This document shows positions 61,066-64,000 of a stretch of 64,000 nucleotides of DNA, in pieces (within the stretch, counting starts at the first letter, position 1; each line of letters begins with the position of its first letter). This DNA comes from Aselliscus stoliczkanus. Taxonomy: Eukaryota > Chordata > Mammalia > Chiroptera > Hipposideridae. The notes below the pieces were generated by a model that was not told the DNA's origin, searched no databases, and saw only the letters and a list, made by a program, of their open reading frames with translations. The stretch spans positions 115,570,687 through 115,634,686 of the forward strand of contig CM066732.1 of the NCBI GenBank assembly GCA_033961575.1, given 5' to 3'. A program made the position numbers and the translations under genes.

Positions 61066-61629
61066 TCCATTAGAATTTTCTGTAATGATGGAAGCATCCT
61101 ACATCTGTGGGGTCCAATATGGTAACGACCTATGGCTATTGAGCACTTGATATGTGGCTAGTGAGGAACTGAAGTTTTTATTTAGTTTAATTTTTTTTAA
61201 AAGATTTTATTGGGGAAGGGGAACCGCCAAGCTATTGTCCTTCAGTCTTAGTTGTGGAGGGCGCAGCTAGCTCAGCTCCAAGTCCAGTCGCCATCGAGCC
61301 ACCGTGGGCAGCTTGAGGACGCTCAGGTCAAGGTGCCGTGTTCAATCTTAGTTGCAGGTGAGCATAGCCTAGCATCCCATGTGGGAGTCGAACCAGAAAC
61401 CTTGTTAGAAGCACGCAATCTCACCAGCTGAGCCATCCTGCCATCTGTTGGCAGCTCAGAGGCAGCTCACCTCGGGTGCAGCTCACTGGCCCATGTGGGA
61501 ATCGACAGGCAACCCTATTGCTCAGAGCTCACACTCTTAACCAACTGAGCCACTTGGCAGGCCTCTATTTAATTAATTTAAATTTAAATAGTCACACGTG
61601 ACTAATGACAACTATACTCAAGATACTGT
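61066..61629 (+). mobile_element. hAT element (MER3-like), split by a SINE
   Basis: 'cactgtccattagaattttc', 'ctattgagcacttgatatgt' and 'gtgaggaactgaagttttta' (61066-61195), then 'taatttaaatttaaatagtc' and 'gtgactaatgaca' (61564-61629), follow one non-autonomous hAT-Charlie consensus of about 200 bp. The family name is from memory. Confidence 0.7.
61196..61563 (-). mobile_element. Multi-head tRNA-derived SINE (antisense), inside MER3-like element
   Basis: It starts with the tail 'aaaagattttattggggaag', passes 'gtgggagtcgaaccagaaac', 'ctgagccatcctgccatctg' and 'gtgggaatcgacaggc', and ends at 'aactgagccacttggcaggc'. The flanks TATTTAGTTTAATTT (left) and TATTTAATTAATTT (right) look like an imperfect target-site duplication. 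At least two tRNA-like modules are visible. Confidence 0.82.
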
Positions 61630-61640
61630 GTTTTTAACTG

Positions 61641-62291
61641 TTTTTTTTTTGCTGCAAAAAGCTTTATTGTTTCCATTTGGTCCACAGCATGGAGAGGGCT
61701 CCAGGGAGAAGCCTGACACCAGGGGGTTGCAGAGGGGCCCCTCACAGGCCCTTGGACTCCAAAGGCTTTTAGTCGTTCTTGAGGGTGAGCCTTTTGAAGA
61801 GATACCCATCCAGACCAGCCTGGATGGGGGCCAGCCAGCCTGCGGAGGTTAGTTGGGAGGTCACCCATCTTCTTGATGAGTTTTACCGCCTCATCTAGGA
61901 AGCGGTAGAGATGGGGGTCTGCGCGGCAGAACCCAGGACATGCATATCCCAAAGGGCCTGATGGAGGTTCTCCATGGCCGCGGTGGCTCCATTCCATCCT
62001 GGGTTTTACCCCACTCATCTTGGGATGGCTTCTGCCATCTTAGAAGAGGGTACAGCTGCCACGCTTGTTTTGCATCTTCAAGAGACGCTGGGAGCCCTTA
62101 CACTTCTTGGCCAACTCACAGAAAGTGGCCCACGCCTTCCTGAGCCACATTGTGCATGGTTGAAATAGAAACCCAGAGAGAGGCAAGTATAGGGGGCCCG
62201 CAGATGCAGGTTGACCAGGCTGCATCTGTGGCTGTGTCTTGACCGCAGCCTGCACTTCAGTAGAATAATTATGATGTATCTGGGAGCCCAT
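61641..62291 (-). pseudogene. FTL: Processed pseudogene of ferritin light chain
   Basis: On the minus strand the copy starts at 62291 with MGSQIHHNYSTEVQAAV, close to the FTL N-terminus. Further on it shows [34 protein letters not shown] and, at the end, [11 protein letters not shown] followed by TAA (61771-61769). A short 3' UTR with an AATAAAGC signal and a poly-A tract (T run at 61641-61650) follows. It has no introns, so it is a retrocopy. FTL has 175 codons (528 bp with stop); here start to stop is 523 bp, and the matching pieces lie in different frames, so at least two indels break it. The 5' UTR is essentially absent, and I see no iron-responsive-element loop (CAGTGC) just upstream. 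Expression is not expected from the sequence. Confidence 0.93.
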
Positions 62292-62544
62292 GGTTGTTAG
62301 GAAATAAAAGATTTAAGCTCAAAAAAGTTGTGTTTGCTGGTCCTGGAGTCAGAGGATGGCTGAGATGGTTTCTAAGGTTGCCACTGATAAAGAGTTTGGA
62401 GGGTTGTCAGAGGCTGGAAGAACGGGCGTCCCTGGGTTTGTTCAGTCCCAACACTCTTGAAGCAAGAGACAGATCCGTGGGACTGCTGAGCGCGCTGTAG
62501 AGATCCTAGTGTTCTAAAAGATAGCAAAGAAAAGTAGGCCAGAC

Positions 62545-62800
62545 ATTGGTGTTTGAGTCCTGGGATCAAATCCCAGCTCTTTTATGTTATTAGCTTGTAA
62601 CTGAAGGAGAGACACTTAATCTCTGTACCTCTTTTTTTTTTTTTAGGCCAGTGTCACTTGCCCTCATATGTGGGACCCGAACCCGGGCCGCTGGTGTCCC
62701 AAGCCAGCGTTTAACCCCTGCGCCACTCGGCCGGCCCTCTGTACCTCTTTTTATACAGCTGTAAGGTGGCTAATCATGTCCACCTTATGGTGCTGCGATA
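62545..62800 (+). repeat. MIR SINE (sense), split by a younger SINE
   Basis: 'tgtttgagtcctgggatcaa', 'tcccagctcttttatgttat' and 'cacttaatctctgtacctct' are MIR landmarks. The match resumes at 62737 with 'ctctgtacctctttttatac' after the inserted SINE. Confidence 0.8.
62637..62736 (-). mobile_element. Short-form tRNA-derived SINE in a MIR, perfect target-site duplication
   Basis: A T tract is followed by 'ggccagtgtcacttgccctc', 'gacccgaacccgggccgctg' and 'gcgccactcggccggcc'. Identical 16-bp copies of CTCTGTACCTCTTTTT lie at 62621-62636 and 62737-62752. The clean duplication and well-kept head make it one of the younger insertions in the window. Confidence 0.95.
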
Positions 62801-63714
62801 GGTAAGGTGGATGGGGCCTTGGGTGGGAGGAAGGAGCCGTTTCCCAGTGTCCTCAATCAACAAAACTGGCCACAAGTAGCTGGGAAAGGCAGAGGAGGCC
62901 CAGGGGAATGTGTAACCTTTTCACAAACCAGGGAATACCACTTGTGTTGCCAAATTGTTACAGTTGCATTAAGAGCTCACATTCACAGCTCGTTTTACTT
63001 TTTCAGTGTTTTCATTAGAATCTTTCACTTTTATTCTGAGAAGACAAGGCAAAGACTATCAATTTGATTTTGCAGATGAGAAAACAGAGACTGAAAGAGA
63101 AGCAGCTAATTGCCCCAAAATGTTACACTGAGAAAGAGGAGACAACAATGTTCCCCTGTGGGTCAGGGGCCAAGGCCCCCTCTGTCCCAGGCTGCAGGAA
63201 AGTCCTCAAACCTGCGTGTGGTACAAAAAAAGCCTCTTCTCAATCCTGTTCCCTTTACCTCTCCAATCAGCCAGAATTGTGATATCCATCCTGGCACTGA
63301 CCTATTCACAAAACTGGGTAACAAACTGTTCTCTGGAAGGCAGCAACTGTAATCTTTGCCATCAGAGAATGCCATACACAGCTCCCACATGACTGCAAAG
63401 AAATGCTTTTGTCCTGCTATCTCATCCTTTCTCTGGCGGAGTCTGTAAATGCTTGCTACTTGGGCACCAAGAGCCTTTCAGCAGCCCCAGGCTTTACTCT
63501 AACCTTCGCATATCCATTTGCCTATATCTTCATGCCTATAATTATATAATTGCTTTCTTTTAATGCTTGTAAATAAGAGCTCTCCCATCTGAGAATAGAT
63601 CAGGAAAAACAGAACCACGAAAATGAAACTCAGGAAAACCATTTTCCGTCTTGTGTTGTGTGCAGCCACGCCCCCTGTTGACTGAGGCATGCCAGTTTAA
63701 AACCACAGAAAAAA

Positions 63715-63850
63715 ATTCTTTACAGCTTTATTGAGGTATAATTGATGTACCATAAATTGCACTATTTAAAGTGTACAGCTTGATGAGTTCTAACATGTGT
63801 ATATGCCTGTGAAACCACCACAGTCAAGATAATGAACATTTCCATCATAG
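63715..63850 (-). repeat. Old L1 3' end (antisense)
   Basis: 'tttattgaggtataattgat', 'actatttaaagtgtacagct' and 'agtcaagataatgaacattt' match the antisense end of an L1M 3' UTR. Confidence 0.8.
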
Positions 63851-64000
63851 CTTTTCCATTTCAGGGTTGAACGGGATGAGCTTTCTCAGTTCAAAACTAT
63901 ATGATAAAAGCAATACCTTCCTCTGTGAAACAGTGGTACTCGCCCCTGCAGGGCCCCCTTTATTCCAATCTCTATTATCATGGGGAGGCAGCTCTCCATG

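Larger units (their letters stand above)
32421..64000. other. Intergenic region upstream of DENND4A
   Basis: No exon of a host gene was recognised here. By human gene order the next gene is RAB11A, on the + strand, probably beyond the right edge. Repeats are listed separately. Spans of more than 300 bases in which I see nothing recognisable are 34390-35060, 35260-36900, 38000-40080, 43200-44900, 49290-50500, 51200-51610, 51940-52900, 54300-54690, 56140-57080, 57240-57820, 59200-61060 and 62800-63700. Confidence 0.65.

Noticed and set aside
63000..64000. Possible first exon of RAB11A at the right end
   Set aside because: No CpG island and no RAB11A N-terminal sequence is seen; the gene is expected farther right.

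Overview
This window is mammalian nuclear DNA, most likely from a bat of the rhinolophoid/yinpterochiropteran side. It is AT-rich, has an intron-exon gene with GT-AG splice sites and one CpG-island promoter, and is crowded with L1, L2, MIR, hAT and Tc1/mariner remnants. The host guess rests on an abundant tRNA-derived SINE (A box TGGCGCAGTGGTTAAG, B box GGTTCGGATCC, tail CCAATAAAATCTTTAAA) that resembles Rhinolophus-type SINEs, and on several mariner-type DNA elements. The species itself is inferred, not proven.

Region 1 (1-32,170, minus strand) is the 5' end of DENND4A, a DENN-domain Rab guanine-nucleotide exchange factor. The first coding exon (760-1091, start codon at 1070) encodes the N-terminal 103 residues plus two bases of codon 104. 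A 30.8 kb first intron (1092-31893) separates it from a non-coding exon 1 (about 31894-32170) inside a CpG island (about 31385-32420). The intron is a patchwork of L1 fragments, SINEs, two mariner-type MITEs, a Tigger/MER2-like element and an LTR-like fragment.

Region 2 (32,171-64,000) is intergenic. In human the gene upstream of DENND4A is RAB11A, about 77 kb away, so the window probably ends before it; no RAB11A exon was recognised. This half holds a 5'-truncated L1 with a perfect 15-bp target-site duplication (36.9-38.0 kb), about 2 kb of apparently repeat-free sequence (44.9-47.0 kb), a SINE that appears to carry a 3'-transduced segment (55.0-55.5 kb), a nested mariner-in-L1-in-hAT stack (57.8-59.2 kb), a SINE inside a MER3-like element (61.1-61.6 kb) and a broken processed copy of ferritin light chain (61.6-62.3 kb).

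There are no operons, CRISPR arrays or prokaryotic systems. I see no evidence of a new protein-coding system. The more unusual content is in the mobile elements: a SINE family present in three structural forms, the probable 3' transduction, two reconstructable transposon insertions, and a small upstream ORF overlapping the DENND4A start codon.
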